6,835 nucleotides of DNA from an uncultured Actinoplanes sp. GTDB lineage: Bacteria > Actinomycetota > Actinomycetes > Mycobacteriales > Micromonosporaceae. The notes under the pieces were generated by a model. The model was not told the origin of the DNA. It was given only the letters and a program-made list of their open reading frames with translations, and did not search any database. This document shows, piece by piece, positions 1-6,014 of this stretch. Within the stretch, counting starts at the first letter, position 1. Each line of letters starts with the position of its first letter. A program made the translations under genes and the position numbers. The stretch is from contig CAKUMG010000309.1 in assembly GCA_934667465.1 (NCBI GenBank), positions 1-6,835 of the forward strand. The letters are read 5' to 3'.

Positions 1-2
1 GC

Positions 3-170
3 GGATCACGGCTCTACCGGCATGCCGCCCGCGACGTGCGCAGCGACGCCGCGCTCGACGTGGAGCCACGGGTCGCGGAGCCCGGGTCGGTGCTCGTCGT
101 GGACGGGATCTTCCTGCACCGGGAGGAACCGGCCTTGGCGTGGGACCTGTCCGTGTTTCTGGTGTCCTGA
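3..170 (+). pseudogene. Uridine kinase-like protein, 3'-truncated remnant (5' end outside window)
   Basis: The frame reads in from before the window and ends at TGA 168-170. It contains YRHAARDVRSDAALDV and then PGSVLVVDGIFLHREE followed by WDLSVFL. This matches, from memory, the middle of the actinobacterial uridine kinase-like P-loop family, in which a VDGxFLHR strand and an SVFL strand lie well before the end. Such enzymes phosphorylate uridine or cytidine in pyrimidine salvage in the cytoplasm. In the relatives I know, about 60 more residues follow SVFL, including a segment like RYVEGQRLYL. Here the frame stops two residues after SVFL. I looked for that tail in the other two forward frames up to about position 530 and did not see it, so a deletion is more likely than a simple frameshift. 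The terminator-like hairpins right after the stop could mean the short form is stable and still transcribed. The P-loop is outside the window, so activity cannot be judged. Confidence 0.55.
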
Positions 171-221
171 CCCGCCGCCGGGGCGGGGGCCGGATGCGCG
201 GTTGCCGGGCCGCGCATCCGG
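171..221 (+). terminator. Tandem GC-rich hairpins after the uridine kinase remnant
   Basis: Directly after the TGA stop, CCCGCC (171-176) pairs with GGCGGG (182-187) across a 5-nt loop. A second, stronger hairpin follows: 190-201 pairs perfectly with 210-221 (12 bp, arm core CGGATGCGCGG) around the 8-nt loop TTGCCGGG. No T-tract follows, as is common for actinobacterial intrinsic terminators. Position and stem strength support termination of the rightward transcript. The hairpin could also act on the converging leftward transcript. Confidence 0.6.
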
Positions 222-532
222 GCGAGATCCCGGCGCCGAGCGGCCGGTGCTGGTCGGCACGCCCGGAGCCGGGGTGCCCGGCGGTCGGCAACGGCCGCCT
301 CCGTTACCGCCGCCGGACAATGTCCATGGTGCGCGAGGTTCCTTCCGTTGCTCCACCGTCGGCCTGCCGCAATTGCGGATCCCCGCACTTTCTTGCAGCC
401 CGATGCGGCGGCTTGCAGACCCGCAGGAGCCGCGTCGTAGCAGGTCACGAGCGCGATTGGTTAGCAACGGTGATCCGGCGGGCGGCGGAACAGCCACGCG
501 CTTGCGTACCTTTCCAGTTCTGCGGGATCCGG
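222..532. other. Convergent intergenic region without a supportable gene
   Basis: This stretch lies between the 3' ends of the rightward uridine kinase remnant and the leftward AfsR-like gene. No frame shows the strong third-position GC bias of the neighbouring genes, and I see no tRNA or other RNA-gene signature. Two weak dyads are present. One pairs 286-294 with 301-309, with one mismatch and a 6-nt loop. The other pairs GCGGCT at 408-413 with AGCCGC at 428-433, plus an inner TGC/GCA pairing (414-416 with 423-425). The second is a possible but weak terminator for the leftward gene. Composition from about 320 to 530 is less GC-extreme than the rest of the window, as expected for non-coding DNA. 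Confidence 0.5.
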
Positions 533-3505
533 CTAGACCGGCCGTTCGGTGCGGTCCTCCTCGGGCACCTCGCCCTCGGCGTAGAGGGTTTCGACGCGCG
601 CCCACGCCGCCGTGGCCGCCGCCTGCTGGCCCTGGGCGCGGCAGAGGCGCGCCAGCGTGCCCTGGGCGCGGACCTCGAGGTAGGCGGCGTCGCAGCCGGC
701 GAAGCAGCGGGCGGCCAGGCGCAGTTCGTCGGCCTCGGCCCGGGGCTCGGCCTGGGCGTGGCGCAGGGCCGCCAGGGACAGGTGCACCCGGCCCTCCAGC
801 AGGGCGTCGGCGTGGTCGCGGGCGAGGGCGACAGCGGTACGGAGGTGCCGGCCGGCCTGGGCGTGGTCGCCGCGGGCGCGGGCGAGCTCACCGAGGCCGT
901 GGGCCGCGTACGCGAAGACCTGGCTCTTGGTCTTGCCGGCCGCGGTGCTGACGTCGGCGAACGCGGCCTCGGCGCCGGGGAGGTCGCCGGCTTCGAGGCG
1001 GGCGCAGCCGGACCAGTAGCGGGCCTGGGTGATCATGCGGGAGCCGAGCAGGGCGGCTGCCTGTTCGGCCTGGGTGAGGACGCGCCCGGCAGCGTCGATC
1101 TCGTGCCGGTCGAGGTGGACCTGGCCCATGAAGCGCAGCGTCTGCGCGCAGCCGACCGGGTCGCCGGCCGCCTCGTAGCCGTCCAGCGCCTCGCGGAACA
1201 GCGCCAGGGCGCGGGTCGGGGCGCCGCGGCGGCGCCAGGCGTTGCCGAGGGTGCGCTGCGCGATGGCGAGGCCGTGCAGTTCCTTCTCGTCGGCGAGCAG
1301 CTCGACGGCCTGGGTGAGCTCGGGGACGCCCGACACGCCGTCGCGGTGACCGCCGGCGACCAGGGCGGGCTGGCCGAGGCAGGCCAGGACCATGCCCTCG
1401 CCGCGGCGGTCGCCGGCAGCGCGGCAGGCCGCGAGGGCGACCTGGTGCGTCTCGTGCCAGTCGTCGTGCTGGTGCTCCCGGGTGTAGAACTCGTGCGCCG
1501 AGACGGCCAGGTCCCAGCACACGGCGGCCAGGCCGAGCCGCGCGGCGAGCTGGACGGCCGCGCGGATGGTGAGCTGTTCGGTCAGGAACCAGGCGGTCGG
1601 GTCCGCCTCGACCTCCGCGTACGCCGCGCGGGGCAGCCCGAGCGCCACCGCCTCGCTGTGGACGACCTCGTAGTCGCCGCCGCACAGTTGCGCGTGGGCG
1701 TGCCGGACCAGGCCGAGCAGGGCCACGCACACGCGGGCCAGCAGGTTGTCCGGGTCGGGGCGCTGCGCCTGCGCGCGGCGGAACGCGTACTCGCGGGTCA
1801 GGTCGTGGAAGCGGTAGCGGGGCAGCGGCGCCGGGCTCACCTCCACCATCGACGCCGCGTGCAGTCCGGCGAGCGCGGCGCGGCCCTCCTCCGGGTCGTC
1901 GCTGAGCGCGGCGGCGGTCCACGCGCCGAACGTGGGCGCCGTCAGCAGGCCCAGGTCGGTGAAGAGCCGGCGATGCCCCACCGGCAGCGGGGCCAGGCCG
2001 GTCTCCAGGGTGCGGGCCAGGCTCACCGACCCGGACTCGTACGCCTCCGGCCCGTGCTGCCGCAGCCGGCGCGCCAGCTCCGCCGTGGGCAGCGGATCGT
2101 CGTGCACCCGCAGGACGGCGGCGATGCGCAGCGCCAGCGGCAGCCCGCCGCAGAGCGACACCACGTCGCGGACGGCCTCCCGCTCGGCGCTCAGGTCGAT
2201 CCGGGAGGCCGCCACGATCGACTCGAACAGCGTCGCCGCGTCGCCGGCGCCGAGCGGTTCCAGCGTGCCGACGTGGTGGGCGCCGTGCACGTCGGGCAGC
2301 CGCCGCCGCGCCGTGACCAGCACCTTGCAGCCGTCGCCCGCGGGCAGCAGCGGCAGCACCTGGGCGCCGTCGGCGGCGTCGTCGAGCACGATCAGCATCC
2401 GGCGCTCGGCCAGCATGGACCGGAACAGCGCGGCGCGTTCGCCCGGCGACTCGGGCACCACGGGCACGTCGAGCGAGCGCAGGAACTGGGCGAGGATCTC
2501 CCCGGGGGTGGCGGGGTCGGTCGTGGTGCCGCGCAGCTCGGCCCAGAGCTGCCCGTCCGGGTAGTCGGCGCGGCAGGCGTGGGCGGCGCGCAGCGCGAGC
2601 GCGGTCTTGCCGATGCCGCCGGGACCGGGCACGACCAGGACCCGGTACGCGGCGTCGCCCGCCAGCTGCCACGACAGCTCGGCCAGCAGCGCCTGGCGGC
2701 CCACGAAGTCGGCGGGCGCGGCGGGCAGCTCGCGCGGCGTCGCGTGCGTGCCCCGGGCCGGCAGCGCCGCGGCGACGTCCTGGCTGCTCCTGCTGAGCTG
2801 GTACGCGAGGGTGCGCAGCCCGGTGTCGGGCTCGCCGGTCTCCTCGGCGTGCCGGTGCGCGTACCGGTCGTACACCTCGATGCCCTCGGAGCCGTGCCCG
2901 CACTCGTAGAGCGTCCGGATCAGGAGTTCGTGCAGCTTGTGATCGGTGGGGAACTCTTCGGCGATCTCCTGCAGGTCGCCGAGCATCGCCTCGTGGTCGC
3001 CCTGCTGGAAGCGCAGGTCGAAGTAGCGCACCGCGACCCGCTTGCGCCGGAGCCCCAGCCGGTGCACGACGTCCTCGAACGGGGGGCTCTGCAGGTTCGA
3101 CAGTGGCGCCCCGCGCCACAGCCGCAGCGCCCGGTGCAGCACGTCGATCTCCTGGTCGGTGCTCAGGCCGTCGAGACCGCCGACGAGCCGTTCGAACGTC
3201 ACCAGGTCGTGCTCCCCGGGGCCGGCCTTGAGCTCGTAGCCGAACCGCGGGTGGGTCACCAGGTCGGCTTCGCGCCCGATCCCCCGCAGCAGGGTGCGCA
3301 GCGCGGACACGGCCTTGTGCAGCTGGGCCTCCTGCACGCCGGACCCGCCCCAGCCCATGCGGAGCAGCTCGGCGTGGGGCAGCTTGTGGTTGGGCCGCAC
3401 CATCAGCCCGGCCAGGACGTGCAGCGGCCGTCCGGCGGGCAGGGTCAGCGGCTGGTCGGTGCGGGGGTGACGGACCTCGAGTTCACCCAGGACGCCGTAG
3501 ATCAC
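533..3505 (-). CDS. AfsR/SARP-family transcriptional regulator (wHTH-BTAD-NB-ARC-TPR)
   Basis: This 990-residue cytoplasmic protein is close in length and domain order to Streptomyces AfsR. Residues 1-93 form an OmpR-type winged-helix DNA-binding domain (start MIYGVLGELEV, end HPRFGYELKAG). Residues 100-240 are the BTAD helical domain. An NB-ARC ATPase follows: Walker A GPGGIGKT at 294-301, Walker B LIVLDD at 371-376, a sensor-like KVLVTARR at 394-401, GLPLAL at 454-459, and an MHD-like RFHDL at 565-569. Residues 650-970 are Ala/Leu-rich helical repeats of TPR type. The family binds direct repeats near promoters and activates secondary-metabolism or stress genes, with ATP/ADP binding and TPR-mediated sensing as the switch. 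The start is GTG (3503-3505), preceded by GAGGGGG (3513-3519) at 7-nt spacing. It is divergent from the NERD-like gene and shares its intergenic region, so control of that operon and of itself is plausible but inferred. It lacks the 19-residue motif shared by the two downstream genes. Confidence 0.93.
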   Translation of the reverse strand: MIYGVLGELEVRHPRTDQPLTLPAGRPLHVLAGLMVRPNHKLPHAELLRMGWGGSGVQEAQLHKAVSALRTLLRGIGREADLVTHPRFGYELKAGPGEHDLVTFERLVGGLDGLSTDQEIDVLHRALRLWRGAPLSNLQSPPFEDVVHRLGLRRKRVAVRYFDLRFQQGDHEAMLGDLQEIAEEFPTDHKLHELLIRTLYECGHGSEGIEVYDRYAHRHAEETGEPDTGLRTLAYQLSRSSQDVAAALPARGTHATPRELPAAPADFVGRQALLAELSWQLAGDAAYRVLVVPGPGGIGKTALALRAAHACRADYPDGQLWAELRGTTTDPATPGEILAQFLRSLDVPVVPESPGERAALFRSMLAERRMLIVLDDAADGAQVLPLLPAGDGCKVLVTARRRLPDVHGAHHVGTLEPLGAGDAATLFESIVAASRIDLSAEREAVRDVVSLCGGLPLALRIAAVLRVHDDPLPTAELARRLRQHGPEAYESGSVSLARTLETGLAPLPVGHRRLFTDLGLLTAPTFGAWTAAALSDDPEEGRAALAGLHAASMVEVSPAPLPRYRFHDLTREYAFRRAQAQRPDPDNLLARVCVALLGLVRHAHAQLCGGDYEVVHSEAVALGLPRAAYAEVEADPTAWFLTEQLTIRAAVQLAARLGLAAVCWDLAVSAHEFYTREHQHDDWHETHQVALAACRAAGDRRGEGMVLACLGQPALVAGGHRDGVSGVPELTQAVELLADEKELHGLAIAQRTLGNAWRRRGAPTRALALFREALDGYEAAGDPVGCAQTLRFMGQVHLDRHEIDAAGRVLTQAEQAAALLGSRMITQARYWSGCARLEAGDLPGAEAAFADVSTAAGKTKSQVFAYAAHGLGELARARGDHAQAGRHLRTAVALARDHADALLEGRVHLSLAALRHAQAEPRAEADELRLAARCFAGCDAAYLEVRAQGTLARLCRAQGQQAAATAAWARVETLYAEGEVPEEDRTERPV

Positions 3506-3644
3506 GAGCGAGCCCCCTCACTTCGTCGGCTCTCATTTCGGATGATGCCTGCGTTCGGTAGCGCGGCGGAAGCACTCCGGTAGTGCCACGTGGCTGAATC
3601 GCCATCTGTATCTGTCGGACAGCGGCGGCGAGGGAAGCGAGCGG
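3506..3644. promoter_or_regulatory. Divergent promoter/operator region with dyads and a 22-bp-phased direct repeat
   Basis: These 139 bp separate the starts of the AfsR-like gene (leftward) and the NERD-like gene (rightward), so both promoters should lie here. A direct repeat YCGGTAGYG occurs at 3555-3563 and 3577-3585, spaced 22 bp start to start, or two helical turns. SARP proteins typically bind short direct repeats phased at about 11 bp or multiples of it. Inverted repeats are GCACT-N5-AGTGC (3572-3586), the perfect palindrome GCCACGTGGC (3585-3594) and CTGTC-G-GACAG (3612-3622). A tandem ATCTGT duplication lies at 3604-3615. The rightward ribosome-binding site is GAGGGA at 3630-3635. No convincing -35/-10 pair stands out on either strand, so exact promoters are not called. 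Confidence 0.55.
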
Positions 3645-4208
3645 ATGATCGGGAATCGTCACGGCACGCTGGAGCGGATCAAGGACACCGAGCACCGGCC
3701 GCTGCGCCCGATCGGGGCGGGCGCGCGGGAGGTCGCCGAGCGGACCGGCCGGCTGCTGACGGGGTTGTTGCGCATGCCGGGCGTCCGGCTCTATCAGGGG
3801 GTCAGGCTCGGCGGACAGGACCCACCCCTGCCGTACGCGCTGACGGCACGGTCCCGCGTCGTGCTGGTCGAGACGGTTGCGTGGCCGCCCGGCGACTACA
3901 CGACCGGGCCGGGCGGCGAGGTGCTCTGCGGCGACGTCTACATCGGCCAGTCCGCGCATCTGCTCGCCGCGGCGGTCCGGCGGCTGCGGCGGCTGCAACC
4001 CCGGGGGCACCGGGTCGGCGGGGTCGTGGTCGTGCACCCGAGCCTCGCCGGGCCGATGACCCTGCCGGCGGGCAGCGGCATCATGTGGGTCCGCGCCGAC
4101 GACGCGGTCCGGGTGATCGGCGGGCGGCTGCTGCGCGGCGGCAGCCGCCCGGTGCCCTCCCGGGCCGTCGCCGCCCTCGCCGACGCCAGCGCCCCGCGCG
4201 CGGCGTGA
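3645..4208 (+). CDS. NERD-like domain protein, probably catalytically inactive
   Basis: This 187-residue protein has no signal peptide and no clear membrane segment. Residues 45-135 resemble the NERD fold, a nuclease-related member of the PD-(D/E)XK superfamily: GVRLYQGVRL at 46-55, then RVVLVETVAWPPGDY (71-85), GEVL (91-94), GQSAHLLAAAVRRLRRL (101-117) and VGGVVVVHPS (124-133). Canonical NERD proteins carry an Asp in an IDH-type segment and then an E-x-K-x-W motif. Here the first segment is PLPYAL (61-66), with no Asp, and the second is E76-T-V-A-W80, with Val in place of Lys. If this alignment from memory is right, metal-dependent cleavage is lost and a binding or scaffold role is more likely. 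The ATG at 3645 is chosen because GAGGGA (3630-3635) sits 9 nt upstream. The gene is 120 bp upstream of the membrane-protein gene on the same strand, so co-transcription is possible but not certain. Function is otherwise unknown. Confidence 0.7.
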   Translation: MIGNRHGTLERIKDTEHRPLRPIGAGAREVAERTGRLLTGLLRMPGVRLYQGVRLGGQDPPLPYALTARSRVVLVETVAWPPGDYTTGPGGEVLCGDVYIGQSAHLLAAAVRRLRRLQPRGHRVGGVVVVHPSLAGPMTLPAGSGIMWVRADDAVRVIGGRLLRGGSRPVPSRAVAALADASAPRAA

Positions 4209-4225
4209 GAAGTCGCGGCCCGCCT

Positions 4226-4241
4226 CGCCGCGGCCGCGGCG
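4226..4241. repeat. 16-bp perfect palindrome between the NERD-like and membrane-protein genes
   Basis: The sequence CGCCGCGGCCGCGGCG is its own reverse complement over all 16 bases. It starts 17 bp after the TGA of the NERD-like gene (4206-4208), in the 120-bp gap before the next ATG. It could be an operator, a partial transcription barrier or an RNA structure affecting the downstream genes. In DNA this GC-rich a chance palindrome is also plausible. The gap holds no other clear signal apart from the downstream ribosome-binding site. Confidence 0.35.
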
Positions 4242-4314
4242 TGAGCCGGATCGGGTCGTCACAACGTCCGCGGGCACGGCCCGGTTCTGCGATGTGGTCC
4301 GGCGGGCCCGGCTG

Positions 4315-4320
4315 CTGGAG
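4315..4320 (+). promoter_or_regulatory. Ribosome-binding site deciding the start of the membrane protein
   Basis: CTGGAG ends 8 nt before the ATG at 4329-4331, a normal Shine-Dalgarno spacing. An in-frame GTG at 4320-4322 overlaps this element and has no good site upstream of itself, so the ATG at 4329 is preferred and the protein is 559 rather than 562 residues long. Confidence 0.6.
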
Positions 4321-4328
4321 TGGGAGCC

Positions 4329-6008
4329 ATGGACATCCCGGCTCAGCGCGCCGGGTCGCCGGACGGGCGGTTCCGCCCCGCGACCCCACCGTTCCCGACC
4401 GACCCGATGACCGCCACCCGGCACCTGTGCGCGGGCGCCTACCTCGACGAGACGTTCCGCGACGCCGCCCTGCGCGAGGTGTACCACCAGCCGCGGCGGC
4501 TCGTGGCCCCCTCGTACGGCTTCGCGCTGGTCCCGGTCCTGGCGCACTGCCTGAAGGCGCGCACGATGACGATCCTCCGCGACGCCGCGATCGTGATCAC
4601 CTTCGCCGTGGCCGCCTGCATCTCCCTGGTCGCGGTGGTCAGCGCGGTGGGCACGCTGATCAGCGTCCTGGTGCTCGTCGCCACGTACCGGCTGATCCGC
4701 GACACCGTCCGGCAGATGCGCGCTCCCGGCGCGGTCCCGCTGGGCCGGATCGTGGTCCGGGCCGTGGCACTGCTGGCGGGCTGGCTGGTCGCTTCGACCT
4801 TCGGACCGCTCCTGGCGCTGGGCGTCATCGCGGGCCAGCTGGATGCCGCGGGGCTCGGCACGGAGTTCGCCGAGGCGCAGACGGAACTGCGGATCGCCGC
4901 GGTCGGCGGCACGGTGCTCACGGTGCTCGGGTTCCTGTATCCGGTGCTGTACTTCCTGTGGCGGCAGTACGAGCTGTCCCGGCTCACCCCGGGCACCCCG
5001 ATCGCGGCGGTCGCCATGACGCCGCGGCTCGAGGACATCGCGCGGCAGCAGCAGGGCAACACCGTCGTCTACAGCGGCTTCCAGCCCTTCATCGGCTCCG
5101 GCGCCCGGGTGGAGCAGTGGAGTTTCGCACTGCGACTGGTACGCGCGGAGAGCCTGACCGACTCCGTGATCGCCGTCCCGGAGAAGGACCTCGAGTTCGT
5201 CCGGATCCCGTTCGACGCCCAGGACCTGATCGAGCACATCCACGGGCACTTGGAGAACTTGCGCCCCGAGCGGGAGGCGGAGGAGCACATCCCCGGCCTG
5301 ACCGTGGACGGCCGGGTGTTCCTGGCCGGCACCGAGGTTCCGTACCTGGCGCCCTACACCCCGCCGGACGTCGTGGCGGGCGTCATCCGGCACCCGACCA
5401 CCCCGGCCCGGCACTACCTGACCTGCCAGGTGGTCTCGTGGGGCGGCGAGATCGTGACCACGGTGCACGTGCACGTCGCCGTGCAGGGCCGCTCGCTCTA
5501 CCTCGAGCTGGTCACGAACGCGCTGCCGCCCTGCGACGAGCGCTACCGGATCGTCTCGACCGTGGAGGGCACCGGGCCGATCGCCTGGCTGCGCGCCCTG
5601 CGTGACGGCCTGGCCGGTGCGCCGTCGATCGTGCTGACCGCGCCCTGGCGCCTGCTCCGGGCCGGCGCCGACGCCCTGCTGCGGACCGGGGCCCCGGTGA
5701 CCTCCGGCGGGGGCGTCGTCCGCGGGTTCGACCACGGCGCGAGCATGAGCGTCCGCGAGCTCGGTGCCGAGGACAACGTCCGCACGTACGCCCAGGGGCA
5801 GGACGTCGACAAGTACCACCACCTGATCGAGCGCCGGGTCCTCGCGGCCGTCCTCGACTTCCTCGACGAGCGGGGCGTGGACACCACCGAGTACCGGGCG
5901 AGGGCGGGCAACGTCCTGAACATCGACACGATCAACGGCAACCCGAACTTCGGGCAGGCCGAGTATCACGGCCCGGTGATCGGACAGCAGCAGCAGGCGA
6001 AGGCGTAG
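4329..6008 (+). CDS. Multi-pass membrane protein with C-terminal matched signalling motif (unknown family)
   Basis: I do not recognise a named function. The 559-residue protein has a soluble Pro-rich N-terminus (1-80), then hydrophobic segments at about 84-120 (long enough for one or two spans), 141-169 and 189-211, giving three or four membrane spans. There is no cleavable signal peptide. Residues 212-530 are a large soluble domain, beginning around GNTVVYSGFQPFIGSG (243-258) and W264-SFAL. I recall similar hypothetical proteins in actinomycetes. Two helical segments follow at about 417-453 and 492-516. The last residues carry TINGNPNFGQAEYHGPVIG at 534-552, then QQQQAKA. The same 19 residues open the next protein, whose start lies 6 bp after this stop, so the two are almost certainly co-translated and functionally linked. 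The Asn/Gly/Gln-rich tail suggests a homotypic or amyloid-like interaction motif. A role as membrane sensor or anchor for the nucleosidase is inference. Confidence 0.85.
   Translation: MDIPAQRAGSPDGRFRPATPPFPTDPMTATRHLCAGAYLDETFRDAALREVYHQPRRLVAPSYGFALVPVLAHCLKARTMTILRDAAIVITFAVAACISLVAVVSAVGTLISVLVLVATYRLIRDTVRQMRAPGAVPLGRIVVRAVALLAGWLVASTFGPLLALGVIAGQLDAAGLGTEFAEAQTELRIAAVGGTVLTVLGFLYPVLYFLWRQYELSRLTPGTPIAAVAMTPRLEDIARQQQGNTVVYSGFQPFIGSGARVEQWSFALRLVRAESLTDSVIAVPEKDLEFVRIPFDAQDLIEHIHGHLENLRPEREAEEHIPGLTVDGRVFLAGTEVPYLAPYTPPDVVAGVIRHPTTPARHYLTCQVVSWGGEIVTTVHVHVAVQGRSLYLELVTNALPPCDERYRIVSTVEGTGPIAWLRALRDGLAGAPSIVLTAPWRLLRAGADALLRTGAPVTSGGGVVRGFDHGASMSVRELGAEDNVRTYAQGQDVDKYHHLIERRVLAAVLDFLDERGVDTTEYRARAGNVLNIDTINGNPNFGQAEYHGPVIGQQQQAKA
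5928..5984 (+). repeat. Matched motif copy 1 (C-terminus of membrane protein)
   Basis: This stretch encodes TINGNPNFGQAEYHGPVIG, residues 534-552 of the membrane protein. It matches copy 2 at 6021-6077 at 53 of 57 bases. The four differences are all third-codon-position silent changes, in the Pro, two Gly and the final Gly codons. Both copies keep the same TAT Tyr codon, which is uncommon in such GC-rich genes, so common descent by a local duplication or gene conversion is likely. Confidence 0.95.
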
Positions 6009-6014
6009 GACCCC

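Noticed and set aside
323..530. A + strand stretch reading ACRNCGSPHF, suggesting a zinc-ribbon-like small protein
   Set aside because: Only one close Cys pair is present, there is no convincing ribosome-binding site, codon positions lack GC3 bias, and the frame continues into the antisense of the AfsR-like gene without a stop.
222..532. A tRNA or small RNA gene in the convergent gap
   Set aside because: No T-loop GGTTCGAATCC-type sequence or cloverleaf was found, only weak short dyads.
140..3583. A very long open frame on the + strand opposite the AfsR-like gene
   Set aside because: It is an antisense shadow typical of high-GC DNA: no family motifs, a repetitive Gly/Ala/Arg/Gln composition, and complete overlap with a gene that has clear Walker and wHTH motifs.
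4320..4328. GTG start giving a 562-residue membrane protein
   Set aside because: The only good Shine-Dalgarno element (4315-4320) overlaps this GTG but is ideally spaced for the ATG at 4329.
3590..5605. A + strand open frame overlapping the NERD-like and membrane-protein genes in another frame
   Set aside because: It has an Arg/Pro/Gly-rich shadow composition and crosses two better supported genes.
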